Made by a program: the position numbers and the translations under genes. A stretch of 64,000 bases of DNA from Lactococcus hircilactis (GTDB taxonomy: Bacteria; Bacillota; Bacilli; Lactobacillales; Streptococcaceae), in contig NZ_WITJ01000005.1 in NCBI RefSeq assembly GCF_009601015.1, forward strand, positions 99,250 through 163,249, written 5' to 3'. The notes beneath the pieces are model-generated. The model ran no database searches and had not been told where the DNA came from. It saw only the letters and a program-made list of their open reading frames with translations. Positions 8,726-16,609 of this stretch are shown in pieces; within the stretch, counting starts at the first letter, position 1; the number at the start of each line of letters is the position of its first letter.

Positions 8726-8806
8726 TAAACTAGCTGTAAACTAGCTTAAAGATATAATAAGCCTAAAAAATAGTTTTGTCAACTAATTTTAATTGATTTA
8801 AACTAG
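8726..8806 (-). promoter_or_regulatory. IME operon promoter with ACTAG operator repeats
   Basis: On the minus strand TTGACA (8777-8782) is 17 bp from TATTAT (8754-8759). TAAACTAGC repeats at 8726-8734 and 8737-8745, 11 bp apart and just downstream of the -10, and TAAACTAG recurs at 8799-8806 upstream of the -35. Helical-phase repeats around a promoter suggest repressor sites, perhaps for the 65-aa protein encoded divergently at 8916. Confidence 0.65.
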
Positions 8807-8817
8807 TTAAAACACAA

Positions 8818-8870
8818 AAAAGAGTTTTTAACTAGCAATAAAACTATTATCTACTAGCTAAAACTCTTTT
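8818..8870. repeat. Imperfect inverted repeat ending in ACTAG motifs
   Basis: AAAGAGTTTT-T-AACTAG and CTAG-C-TAAAACTCTTT pair across a short loop. Both arms carry an ACTAG word like the operator repeats next door. It could be a terminator/attenuator ahead of the plus-strand regulator gene, an operator, or both. A TATGAT (8878-8883) with an extended TG follows. Confidence 0.5.
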
Positions 8871-8915
8871 ATGGTGGTATGATTAAATAAATATAAAGGA
8901 TAAGGAGGAATCTTT

Positions 8916-9113
8916 ATGGCAAACGCAAATGAAAAACAAATAGCTTTTTATATGACTAAAAGAAGTGCTAAAGAACTTGATGAGATTCAAAAAATTTTTG
9001 CTGAAAATGAAGGACGGGTTACAAAGGCCTATGTTCTAAACCAAGCGATTTATCATTATTATGACTATGTCAAAGAGTTTTATGGAATTACTGACACGCA
9101 GGAAGATAAGTAG
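8916..9113 (+). CDS. Small ribbon-helix-helix-like regulator, 65 aa
   Basis: 65 aa, ATG behind AAGGAGGAATCTTT. Starts KQIAFYMTKRSAKELDEIQKIF and continues with a second amphipathic helix (KAYVLNQAIYHYYDYVKEF): one short strand plus two helices, the plan of CopG/Arc/MetJ-type regulators. It is the only plus-strand gene in the element and faces the operon promoter with ACTAG repeats, so it may repress the transfer operon and itself. The fold assignment is from pattern alone. Confidence 0.55.
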   Translation: MANANEKQIAFYMTKRSAKELDEIQKIFAENEGRVTKAYVLNQAIYHYYDYVKEFYGITDTQEDK

Positions 9114-9115
9114 TC

Positions 9116-9129
9116 TTTTGCAACCAATA
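9116..9129. repeat. Copy of TTTTGCAACCAATA; candidate right attachment site of the IME
   Basis: Exact 14-bp match to 1387-1400. It directly follows the last IME gene (stop at 9113) and precedes a stretch without genes, consistent with the element boundary. Confidence 0.5.
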
Positions 9130-9417
9130 CAAAAAATATTTATCAAATTCATGCACTTTTTAACAAGCAAAAACCGTTTATTATCAACAAATGAATCCTT
9201 ATTAATTTATACTCTCACGGAGTGGCAATAAAAAACGAGCATAAAATGAGTGAGTAAATATTTTAGTAACTCACTCATTTTTGTCTTATAAAAAGAAAGC
9301 TTCGAGAGCATGTCAGAACCTTCTACTTAAAAAGTTAGGATAATGCTTTATTTTAGAGTCTTCATCGCTTTTCTTGCGCTTCATTTTTGTCTTATTTTCA
9401 TTTTCTCCTCAAAACTA
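9130..9417. other. Gene-free spacer with one strong hairpin
   Basis: No supported gene. AAAATGAGTGAGT (9243-9255) pairs with ACTCACTCATTTT (9269-9281), followed by T: an intrinsic terminator usable on both strands. Its GAGTGA words echo the oriT-like outer repeat at 5760-5841, which may be chance. Confidence 0.55.
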
Positions 9418-9426
9418 TGGTATAAT
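9418..9426 (+). promoter_or_regulatory. Extended -10 promoter of the DUF3892 gene
   Basis: TGGTATAAT (9418-9426): TGn-TATAAT about 50 bp upstream of the ATG; no clear -35. Confidence 0.6.
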
Positions 9427-9475
9427 GTTAATGGCACTATACAAATTGTTTTCAATTTTAAAGGGGGAAAGTTTT

Positions 9476-9745
9476 ATGGCATATCAAATTACAAAAATTC
9501 GTTTGGCAGATGCCTCTCATCCATCAACAGACGAAATCACAGAAGTCAAATTGGCAGATGGATCTGTTGAAACCATCAAAGAACTCATTCGTTTCTTGGA
9601 TTCTGATTATGAGTATTTTTATGTAAATTCAGCAGGAAAAAAAGCAGCGATTGAAGCTGTACACGATTCTATTTTAAAATGTTCGATTCAAACAAAGGAC
9701 ACCGCATCAAACCCTGATGCTCTCCTTTCTCTCCCTCAATTTTAA
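9476..9745 (+). CDS. DUF3892 family small protein
   Basis: 89 aa from the ATG at 9476, preceded by GGGGGAAAG; the longer frame starting at 9374 would begin upstream of the promoter. Starts MAYQITKIRLADASHPSTDE, with ITEVKLADGS and a C-terminal region typical of DUF3892, a small domain of unknown function. Single-gene unit with its own promoter and a terminator at 9751. First core gene after the IME. Confidence 0.75.
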   Translation: MAYQITKIRLADASHPSTDEITEVKLADGSVETIKELIRFLDSDYEYFYVNSAGKKAAIEAVHDSILKCSIQTKDTASNPDALLSLPQF

Positions 9746-9750
9746 ATCTT

Positions 9751-9776
9751 AAAAAGTCACTTGAAGTGGCTTTTTT
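9751..9776 (+). terminator. Terminator of the DUF3892 gene
   Basis: AAAAAGTCACTT-GA-AGTGGCTTTTTT. Confidence 0.85.
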
Positions 9777-9874
9777 CATTACGCTTTAGCCAGTCGATTA
9801 TAAAGCAAGTGATAAAAAAACATTCGTTACACGGGTGGCTAACCAAACTTCTAGTTTTCATTTTTTCATTGATC

Positions 9875-9899
9875 AAAAAAACGGCACTGCCGTTTTTTT
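9875..9899. terminator. Terminator of the dlt operon (bidirectional)
   Basis: A7 CGGCA-C-TGCCG T7, directly at the dltD stop codon. Confidence 0.85.
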
Positions 9900-11184
9900 A
9901 ATTGTTAAAGCCAGAAGTTTGATTCGTCCATTCTTTTGACATAAATTTTTGATTATTAATGTGATACTTTGGACTTTGAGGTGGAGCTTTCATGAACTTT
10001 TGAATCGCTAAACTCGCATCCAACCATCCGATGGTTCCAAAATGATCTGTATCTCCGATAAAGTATGGTGTATTATACTTATTTGTGAAATCTGTGACAG
10101 TATTAAATCCTTGTGATTTCAGTTGGTAAGTTATTTTTCTACTAAACTCTTGAAGCATCGGAATTGATAATCCTGTGTAATTAACCCAATCTGAATTGAC
10201 AGGTTGAATAATAAATTGAACATCGTTGTGATTTTTTGCAAGAAGTTCTAATAATGCTTGGAAATTAGCATATTCCGGGCTGTTTAAATAACTGACATTA
10301 TTTTGGAACCCTTTTAAATTTTTCCAACGCGAAACGATAGTTTTGTTCCACACACGATTATTAATTCTAAAAGGATTGTTATTTTGTGCATCGATGGCAA
10401 TCTTTAAAGCATCTTCTCGCATCACTGCATCATCTTGAGTACCTGGAAGTTGCTTTGCAAGTTTATCCGCTGCATGCAATTTATTTTTCTTACTGCTCTC
10501 AAAAGTACTGATCCCTGAAAATAAATCATCTTCTTTTTTCCAAAATTGCTCAGAAACAAGCACTAATCCTTTGATTCCTGGATTAACGGCCTTCCCTTTT
10601 TCTAAAGCGTGCAAACTTTTTGAAATCAAGATGTCATCTGTTGGTCCCTTAAACTTGAGAAGACGACGTGCAATAACTTGTGTCGATAGATCTTTGGGAT
10701 TTGCAGAAGATATCCAAGAATATATCTCACCTTTTGAAATAAACTGTTGAAAAGCTGCTTCTCCGATCCCTTTTTTAGTAAACCATTGTGGACTGATGAT
10801 GAAAACCATTTTTCTATCTTTGAGTTGATTAGAAACAGAATTAACATAGAAAAAATGTGTCAATGGTGAAGTTCCAGGCATTCCCACTAAATATGGTGTG
10901 TAGCCAGATGGATACTTTGTAAAAAAGCTCGTAGGATGATAAGGATTTGTGTGCTCTAATTCAGATGATCCTAAAATTGGAAGATAATCTGGATCACTAA
11001 ATGCTTGTGATTTAGCAGTATAGCCAATAAAATTCAATCGATTTCCTGGATCAGCAGCAAATTCATTCAGTTGATGTTTTGAGTATTGAGGTGAAACATT
11101 AAAGGGAAGAAAGATTAATAATAAAATTAAAAGAAGAGCAGTGAGAAAAGGCGCTAGTTCTCTTAGAATTCTATTATTTTTCAT
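9898..11184 (-). CDS. dltD: DltD, D-alanyl-lipoteichoic acid biosynthesis protein
   Basis: 428 aa, close to the usual 420. One N-terminal membrane anchor (FLTALLLILLLIFLPFNV, residues about 13-30), the rest extracellular. Contains the SGNH-like LGSSEL motif near residue 73 and a C-terminal YFIGDTDHFGTIGW (catalytic D/H). DltD acts outside the membrane in the final transfer of D-alanine to teichoic acid. Overlaps dltC by 11 bp; last gene of dltXABCD. Confidence 0.95.
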   Translation of the reverse strand: MKNNRILRELAPFLTALLLILLLIFLPFNVSPQYSKHQLNEFAADPGNRLNFIGYTAKSQAFSDPDYLPILGSSELEHTNPYHPTSFFTKYPSGYTPYLVGMPGTSPLTHFFYVNSVSNQLKDRKMVFIISPQWFTKKGIGEAAFQQFISKGEIYSWISSANPKDLSTQVIARRLLKFKGPTDDILISKSLHALEKGKAVNPGIKGLVLVSEQFWKKEDDLFSGISTFESSKKNKLHAADKLAKQLPGTQDDAVMREDALKIAIDAQNNNPFRINNRVWNKTIVSRWKNLKGFQNNVSYLNSPEYANFQALLELLAKNHNDVQFIIQPVNSDWVNYTGLSIPMLQEFSRKITYQLKSQGFNTVTDFTNKYNTPYFIGDTDHFGTIGWLDASLAIQKFMKAPPQSPKYHINNQKFMSKEWTNQTSGFNN

Positions 11185-11413
11185 CTAATTTTTCCTTAAT
11201 TCTTAAAACGATCTTATTAGCAGTATTCCAGTCTTCACGGTCCATTTCACTTGGAGGTAACGTCACATCGAAAACCCCCTCTAGCTCGACAATTAACATA
11301 ATGGCTTTCATCGAGTCAAGAATGGATTCTTCAAATAAATCCATGTCCAAATCTTCACGAAATTCGTCTGTTTCTGATACGCGTTCAATTACGTCTAATA
11401 CTTCATTTTCCAT
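11174..11413 (-). CDS. dltC: DltC, D-alanyl carrier protein
   Basis: 79 aa acyl-carrier-type protein. The phosphopantetheine serine is in EESILDSMKAIMLIVELE (DSM near residue 33-35). Charged by DltA with D-alanine and used by DltB. RBS AAGGAG upstream of the ATG at 11413. Confidence 0.95.
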   Translation of the reverse strand: MENEVLDVIERVSETDEFREDLDMDLFEESILDSMKAIMLIVELEGVFDVTLPPSEMDREDWNTANKIVLRIKEKLDEK

Positions 11414-11461
11414 TTTTATTCTCCTTATAGAATATGTTTTTTGTGTTTAGCTTACTTAACA

Positions 11462-12679
11462 TTAGAAGTTAGGAAGCGGGAAATCATGGTTAAGTGCATG
11501 CATAATCGCATAGTTTGGAATTCCTGAGAAAATCAAGAACCCAATAAATACAAGATTAAAAGTGATAAAAATACTTACTGCAGTCGTCCAACGATTGTTT
11601 GGAATTTTCCATTTTCGTTTTTTCTTCATTCTGACCCAAGCATCATAGCCAATGAGAAGGAAAGCGTGGTAGAAGCCATACAAAATATAGTACCAAGTAA
11701 AGCCATGCCAAAATCCCATCAATCCCATCGAAGCAAGATAACCAAGATTGGCAATCAAAACCATATTTTTTGTCCATTTTTTGACCATGATTGTTTTCAT
11801 AAAACGCATTGCAACAAAGTCTCTGAACCAGAAGCTTAAAGACATGTGCCAACGATTCCAGAAATCTTTGATGTTTTTGGATAAAAAGGGTTTATTAAAG
11901 TTATGAGGGATATCATATCCCATAATGCTACTTACACCAATGACAAAGAGTGAATATCCTGCAAAGTCAAAGAAGAGATAAAGTCCATAACTATACATAC
12001 TTCCCATCATATTTAGGAATGTCGGATGTACTGTAGCACTAATGGCCAAAATATGAAGGACATAAGTATCTAATAAATATCCAATAATGAACTTATATAA
12101 GAAACCTTGGAAAATATAAAAGATTCCTTTTCCAACCATTTCTGAATAGTTTTTTGCAACGGGTGCTTCCATTTCTTTTCGGAATCTTCTAAATCGATCA
12201 ATAGGTCCTGATGAAATCGTTGGGAAAAAATAAAGGAAATAGAAGTATTCTTTTAATGGAACTTCTTTGATTAATCCATCTCGAATTTCAAGAATGATAT
12301 TAACTGTTTTGAACGTCACATACGAAATCCCTAAAAATCCAAAAATGGACTGGGGATGTGCGGGATCAATAACAGGATTTAACTTGACTAAAAAGAGTGG
12401 AAGAATGGATAGGAGTAAAATCAAAACGAACACAAAAAATATATTTTTCTTTAATGTAATACGATAATACTCATAAATCTTAATCAAGATGGTTTCAAAA
12501 ACGCCAAAGAAAAGCAATGCCCAAAGTGTGACTGAACCAGCAAACGTAAACCATAGAAATGCAATCGTGAATAAAACTTGATACCACATGAGCTTTTTGC
12601 CAAATGAATGAGCAATGACAATCGGAATTAAAGCTAAACCCAGATACACAAAATAAAACGGTGATGAATAGGGCTGCAT
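11462..12679 (-). CDS. dltB: DltB, MBOAT-family D-alanyl transfer protein
   Basis: 405 aa polytopic membrane O-acyltransferase. Conserved MBOAT features include NRWHMSLSFWFRDF near residue 275 and the catalytic histidine in MGFWHGFTWYYILYG near 325. Passes D-alanine from DltC across the membrane. Starts one base after the dltA stop, so translation is coupled. Confidence 0.95.
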   Translation of the reverse strand: MQPYSSPFYFVYLGLALIPIVIAHSFGKKLMWYQVLFTIAFLWFTFAGSVTLWALLFFGVFETILIKIYEYYRITLKKNIFFVFVLILLLSILPLFLVKLNPVIDPAHPQSIFGFLGISYVTFKTVNIILEIRDGLIKEVPLKEYFYFLYFFPTISSGPIDRFRRFRKEMEAPVAKNYSEMVGKGIFYIFQGFLYKFIIGYLLDTYVLHILAISATVHPTFLNMMGSMYSYGLYLFFDFAGYSLFVIGVSSIMGYDIPHNFNKPFLSKNIKDFWNRWHMSLSFWFRDFVAMRFMKTIMVKKWTKNMVLIANLGYLASMGLMGFWHGFTWYYILYGFYHAFLLIGYDAWVRMKKKRKWKIPNNRWTTAVSIFITFNLVFIGFLIFSGIPNYAIMHALNHDFPLPNF

Positions 12680-12680
12680 A

Positions 12681-14174
12681 TTAATTTCCTAAAACCTGCG
12701 TTGCAAGCATCTTTCTATCAATTTTTCCATTCGCATTGAGTGGGAATTCATCTAAATAGACAAATTTAGTCGGAAGCATGTATTCCATGACAGATTTGAG
12801 AAGTTCAGACTTGAGGAGTTTTGTATAATTTCTCTCGTAGGCTCTTGTAGGAAGTTCTACTTTCGTTTGAATGACTGCAACTAACGCGACCACTTTGTGA
12901 TCATCAGAAACTTTTGGTAACACGATGGCTTTTTCAACTTGATCAATCAATTGCAGATTAGCTTCAATATCTTGTAATTCGATACGAAATCCATTAAATT
13001 TAACTTGAAAATCAATTCGTCCTTGATAATGAACTAAACCATCTGGATCAATGGATCCTGCATCTCCACTGTGGTAAGCTCTTTTTCCATCAATTTCAAA
13101 GAAGGCTTGTTTGGTTTTTTCTGGATTTTCAAAATATCCTTTTGCTACGGAATCCCCAATAATAATGAGTTCGCCGTCTAAAATTTGAATTTCAACACCT
13201 GGCTTTGCATGACCTAAAGGCAAACGATGGTAGTGTTTCACCATCTCTTGAGTCACAAGAGTTTGTGAAATGGCTCCTGTTGCTTCTGTCGGACCATAAG
13301 TATTATAAATCTGGGCATGAGGGAACGCTTGAAGCAATTTTTCTGCTGTTTTAACAGTCAATTCCTCACCACAGAAAATAAATTGTTGGAGCGTGGGATG
13401 GTTTTCTTCTACAAAGGAGCGATCAAGAAGGCAAATATCAACAAATGAAGGCGTAGAAATCCATGTATTGATTTCTGAGCGGTTGAGTCGTTCAAAAAGA
13501 AGTTTGAAATTCATTGTTTCATCACGCGAGAGTGACACGAGTGTTCCAGCTGTTGTCAAACTTGGATAAATTGAAAAAATGGATAAATCAAAACTGTATA
13601 GTGCTTGTTCTAAGAAGTGATTATGCTCAAATTTCTCAAAATCTTGGTTCATCCAATTGGTGAATGTCAACAAATTATCGTGAGAAACTTCTACTCCTTT
13701 TGGTGTTCCAGTTGTTCCAGAAGTATAGATGATATAATTACTCTGATTGCCTCGGATACTTGATTTGAGATCAACATCAGCCCAATCAAACGCAACTGAT
13801 GCGTCATAATTTACTGTGATCGGATCTTTTAATACATCGCGATAATCAGACTGAAGCTCAACTGTTGTCAGAACAAGGCTTGGCTTTGCGGCATTAAAAA
13901 TCATGCCCGTCCGCTCAAGTGGCGTATGCGCATCAACTGGAATATATGCTCGTCCGCTATTTGAGACAGCGAGCATCGTGGCCAACGTAAGAAAATCATT
14001 TTTCCCAAAAACTAAGATGGGGCGCTCACTCACATGGGTCGCTTTAATTTGTTGTGTGATTTGATGAATTGCTTGGAATAATTGCGTGTAGGTAAACCCT
14101 TGTTCACTTTGCGAAACGGCCAATCGATCTTTGTGCTTTAATCCTGCTTGATATATCTGTTGTAATAAGTTCAC
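12681..14174 (-). CDS. dltA: DltA, D-alanine--D-alanyl carrier protein ligase
   Basis: 497 aa AMP-forming ligase. GTG start (14172-14174) with AAAAGGGGA upstream. A3 motif YIIYTSGTTGTPKGVEVSH near residue 145, NTYGPTEATGA near 290, YHSGDAG near 365 and NGKIDRK near the end (catalytic K). Adenylates D-alanine and loads DltC in the cytoplasm. D-alanylation lowers cell-wall negative charge and sensitivity to cationic peptides. Confidence 0.95.
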   Translation of the reverse strand: MNLLQQIYQAGLKHKDRLAVSQSEQGFTYTQLFQAIHQITQQIKATHVSERPILVFGKNDFLTLATMLAVSNSGRAYIPVDAHTPLERTGMIFNAAKPSLVLTTVELQSDYRDVLKDPITVNYDASVAFDWADVDLKSSIRGNQSNYIIYTSGTTGTPKGVEVSHDNLLTFTNWMNQDFEKFEHNHFLEQALYSFDLSIFSIYPSLTTAGTLVSLSRDETMNFKLLFERLNRSEINTWISTPSFVDICLLDRSFVEENHPTLQQFIFCGEELTVKTAEKLLQAFPHAQIYNTYGPTEATGAISQTLVTQEMVKHYHRLPLGHAKPGVEIQILDGELIIIGDSVAKGYFENPEKTKQAFFEIDGKRAYHSGDAGSIDPDGLVHYQGRIDFQVKFNGFRIELQDIEANLQLIDQVEKAIVLPKVSDDHKVVALVAVIQTKVELPTRAYERNYTKLLKSELLKSVMEYMLPTKFVYLDEFPLNANGKIDRKMLATQVLGN

Positions 14175-14188
14175 GTTGATTTCCCCTT

Positions 14189-14317
14189 TTAAAATTCGTT
14201 ATAGATAAAGTGCGCTCCACCTGTATGGCTGTATGAATAAAGGTAGAGTAAAATCAGGATAATAATAAAATAGAATGCTGTTTTACCTATAAATTTCCAA
14301 AATGTTGAATGATTCAT
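14189..14317 (-). CDS. dltX: DltX, small membrane protein of the dlt operon
   Basis: 42 aa, found by reading the strand upstream of dltA: ATG at 14317 with GAAAGGG upstream, one transmembrane helix (AFYFIIILILLYLYSY) and the C-terminal signature GAHFIYNEF. DltX genes regularly precede dltA in Firmicutes and the conserved C-terminal motif matches the family. Needed for D-alanylation in other species. The gene ends 14 bp before the dltA start. Confidence 0.9.
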   Translation of the reverse strand: MNHSTFWKFIGKTAFYFIIILILLYLYSYSHTGGAHFIYNEF

Positions 14318-14339
14318 ATTTCCCTTTCAATGTTACGGT

Positions 14340-14410
14340 GAGAAAATTTCTCAGCGCTTATTCCATTTTATAATAAAATCTCTCGCTTAACCTTACATTA
14401 ACGTAAGGTT
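14340..14410 (-). promoter_or_regulatory. dlt promoter region with palindromes
   Basis: Perfect inverted repeat AACCTTAC-ATTAAC-GTAAGGTT (14389-14410) lies about 75-95 bp upstream of dltX, where a -35 would sit ahead of a TATAAA-like -10 near 14370. A second palindrome TGAGAAATTTTCTCA lies in the leader (about 14340-14354). The first may bind a cell-envelope or MerR-like regulator; identity unknown. Confidence 0.5.
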
Positions 14411-14847
14411 GCGATATATTTTTAACTCTTGAATGGATGGATTTTCAATTTAGTGAGATCAAGTTTCTCAGTCAAGTCAAAAGTCGCTTCCAGATCATTC
14501 GAGATGAATAAAAGAGATGCGACTTTGTATCTTTTTCAAAACCAACAAGAATTATACCAAAAAAAAAACCAAAAAATTCAATACCAATCTAAGCTTAAAA
14601 AATTTTTTTGATGTGTCATCCTCGTTTTTTATCGCATGATTAAAAATTGAAACATTTTAACTTCTTATATTGTATCATTTTTTCATGGATTTTCAGAGTA
14701 TTTAACAAAGAAAATTAAAAAAAGCATAACTTGCTCTTTCAGACTGAAAACAAACTCTGTTTTGCTCCAAGATTAAAAGGACTTGTCATTAAAAACAAGT
14801 CCTTTGTTTTTCTTCTATAGAGCATCGAATTTCTTTTTTAAAGCTGA
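14411..14847. other. Intergenic region, no supported gene
   Basis: A 60-codon open frame (14429-14611) has no ribosome site and low-complexity AT content. The only clear structure is AAAGGACTTGT/ACAAGTCCTTT (14776-14805), a hairpin that would terminate thyA transcription or reads from the other strand. Confidence 0.5.
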
Positions 14848-15690
14848 TTAGATGGCTAGGTCAAATTTTAGTTGTGGGCGGACGGGTTCATAATCTACTA
14901 ACTCAAAATCTTCTGCTTTGATGTCAAAAAAGTTTGTCCCGTCTGGGACATTTAAGATCAATCGTGGTTCTTTTTTGCTTGGGGTTCTATGTAAGAGTTC
15001 TTGTGCTTGTTCAAATTGGTTATCATAAATGTGAAGATTATTGATGAAATAAAAGAACTTTCCGACCTGCCATGAAAAATGTTTTGCAATCATGAGTTGC
15101 AGGGCTACGTATTGCATGGCATTAATATGATGTGCAACAAGCATATCATTGGAGCGCTGAATCAAAGTAGCATCTAAATAAAGTGCTCCAGATTCTCCCC
15201 TTCTGACTTCAAACATGGTTTGAAAGGCACAAGGCAATAGTCCTTTCGTTGCTTCAAAATCTTCGTATTGCCAAAGATTAATGATGTTTCTGCGATTCCA
15301 CGGATTTTTTTCTAATCCTGCTAAAAGCTTGGTGATGATGTCATATTTTTTTACTGTTGCACCATAACGCTGACCGATGGTTCCTGTTGTCCCAACTTCC
15401 CATTCGTCCCAATAATTGACACCGTATTTTTCTTTTAGTACTTTTAAGCTGCTGGTTTGGTCTTGATAAATCCATAAGAGTTCTTTGATTGCGGATTTGA
15501 TGGGAATGGGACGCAAGCTTGTGATTGGAAATTGTCCTTTTTCAAGATCATACGTTGCAAAATTTCCAGTGATGTATTTGCTATTTGCTGTTTTTCCATC
15601 TTTGTATTTTGGACGTGCTTGCTCAGAGAAAACGCCATTCGTTAAAATGTTTTCAATATTTTCTTTAAAGAGTGTGTCTGCGTAAGTCAT
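14848..15690 (-). CDS. thyA: Thymidylate synthase
   Basis: 280 aa. Converts dUMP and methylene-THF to dTMP and DHF. Active-site cysteine in [13 protein letters not shown] near residue 155; the usual PCH reads PCA, as in the divergent lactococcal enzymes. Further conserved blocks: [15 protein letters not shown] [13 protein letters not shown] and [19 protein letters not shown] upstream of the ATG at 15690. No dihydrofolate reductase gene follows. Confidence 0.92.
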   Translation of the reverse strand: MTYADTLFKENIENILTNGVFSEQARPKYKDGKTANSKYITGNFATYDLEKGQFPITSLRPIPIKSAIKELLWIYQDQTSSLKVLKEKYGVNYWDEWEVGTTGTIGQRYGATVKKYDIITKLLAGLEKNPWNRRNIINLWQYEDFEATKGLLPCAFQTMFEVRRGESGALYLDATLIQRSNDMLVAHHINAMQYVALQLMIAKHFSWQVGKFFYFINNLHIYDNQFEQAQELLHRTPSKKEPRLILNVPDGTNFFDIKAEDFELVDYEPVRPQLKFDLAI

Positions 15691-15724
15691 TTTATTTTCC
15701 TTCTATGCCTTTTTCTTTATTCTA

Positions 15725-15988
15725 TCATAACATATTTCCGACACCTCGGCCAAATAGACCAGAGGTTCCGATTTTTTGGTAAAACGCACTCACTTGTGGG
15801 GTTAGATTATGACGAATTGCGAGTGGTCTAAGGTTGGCTTCTAATTCACTTAACACTTTGGCGTAGTTTTGACCAAATTCCAATTGATTTTTGGCTTGTA
15901 GTAAAAAGGTTCGCTCGTAGGCTCTGATGTGTTTGCTTAACACCAAATTATAGAGTTCGTTGAGCGTGCTGATTGTGAGATTATCCAT
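15725..15988 (-). CDS. Bacteriocin immunity protein (enterocin A immunity-like)
   Basis: 87 aa, predicted four-helix bundle (LNELYNLVLSKHIRAYERTFLLQAKNQLEFGQNYAKVL...), the plan of EntA_Immun proteins that protect against class IIa bacteriocins. No bacteriocin structural gene is adjacent, so it may be an orphan defence gene. No Shine-Dalgarno sequence: an extended -10 (TGATATAAT) ends seven bases before the ATG, so the transcript may be leaderless. Divergent from msrA. Confidence 0.75.
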   Translation of the reverse strand: MDNLTISTLNELYNLVLSKHIRAYERTFLLQAKNQLEFGQNYAKVLSELEANLRPLAIRHNLTPQVSAFYQKIGTSGLFGRGVGNML

Positions 15989-15995
15989 GAGTTCA

Positions 15996-16029
15996 ATTAT
16001 ATCATGTTCTTGTGTTTGCGTGCTATAAT
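15996..16029. promoter_or_regulatory. Divergent promoters of the immunity gene (-) and msrA (+)
   Basis: Minus strand: TATAAT at 15996-16001, with TG one base before it, seven bases from the start codon at 15988. Plus strand: TGCTATAAT with the hexamer at 16024-16029, 18 bp before the msrA ATG. Confidence 0.65.
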
Positions 16030-16046
16030 GAGACTGAGGTGATGAG

Positions 16047-16577
16047 ATGATTGAAAAAGCTGTTTTTGCAGGTGGATGTTTTTGGTGTATGGTTGAGCCA
16101 TTTGAAGAACGAAAAGGGATTATTTCGGTGGTGAGTGGTTATACTGGAGGATTTGTTGAGGATCCGACTTACGATCAGGTCAGTGGAAAGTATACAGGAC
16201 ATACTGAAGCTGTTGAAATTTTATTTGATTCTGATTTGATTACTTATGAAACGTTGCTTGAATTGTACTGGGATTTGATAGATCCGACAGATGCGCAAGG
16301 TCAAATTTATGATCGCGGAGATAATTATCGTCCAGTTATTTTTGTTGAAAATGATGAGCAAAGAAAAAAAGCTATCGCAAGTAAGAATAAATTGGAGGCA
16401 TCAAAAATCTGGAATGCGCCCATTGTGGTACCCATTGAAGATGCACAAGCATTCTGGCCTGCTGAGGAGTATCATCAGGATTTTTATCTGAAAAATCCAA
16501 AACGTGCTCAAGGAATGCATAAAGCACGCAAACGCTACTTAACACTAAAAAAATGGCGCGCAAAATGGCCGTTTTAA
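16047..16577 (+). CDS. msrA: Peptide-methionine (S)-S-oxide reductase MsrA
   Basis: 176 aa. Reduces methionine-S-sulfoxide in oxidised proteins. Catalytic [11 protein letters not shown] near residue 11 (nucleophile C in GCFWC), then GYTGG and [24 protein letters not shown] before the ATG. Own extended -10 promoter. Confidence 0.95.
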   Translation: MIEKAVFAGGCFWCMVEPFEERKGIISVVSGYTGGFVEDPTYDQVSGKYTGHTEAVEILFDSDLITYETLLELYWDLIDPTDAQGQIYDRGDNYRPVIFVENDEQRKKAIASKNKLEASKIWNAPIVVPIEDAQAFWPAEEYHQDFYLKNPKRAQGMHKARKRYLTLKKWRAKWPF

Positions 16578-16583
16578 AACATA

Positions 16584-16609
16584 AAAAATGCTAGCGTGCT
16601 AGCATTTTT
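16584..16609. terminator. Bidirectional terminator between msrA and the ABC-F gene
   Basis: AAAAATGCTAGC-GT-GCTAGCATTTTT, between two converging genes and overlapping the ABC-F stop codon. Confidence 0.9.

Noticed and set aside
9243..9282. Link between this hairpin and the oriT-like outer repeat (shared GAGTGA words)
   Set aside because: The shared word is short and the hairpin is explained as a terminator; no stronger evidence.
14429..14611. 60-codon open frame between dlt and thyA
   Set aside because: No ribosome site, low complexity, no similarity to known small proteins.
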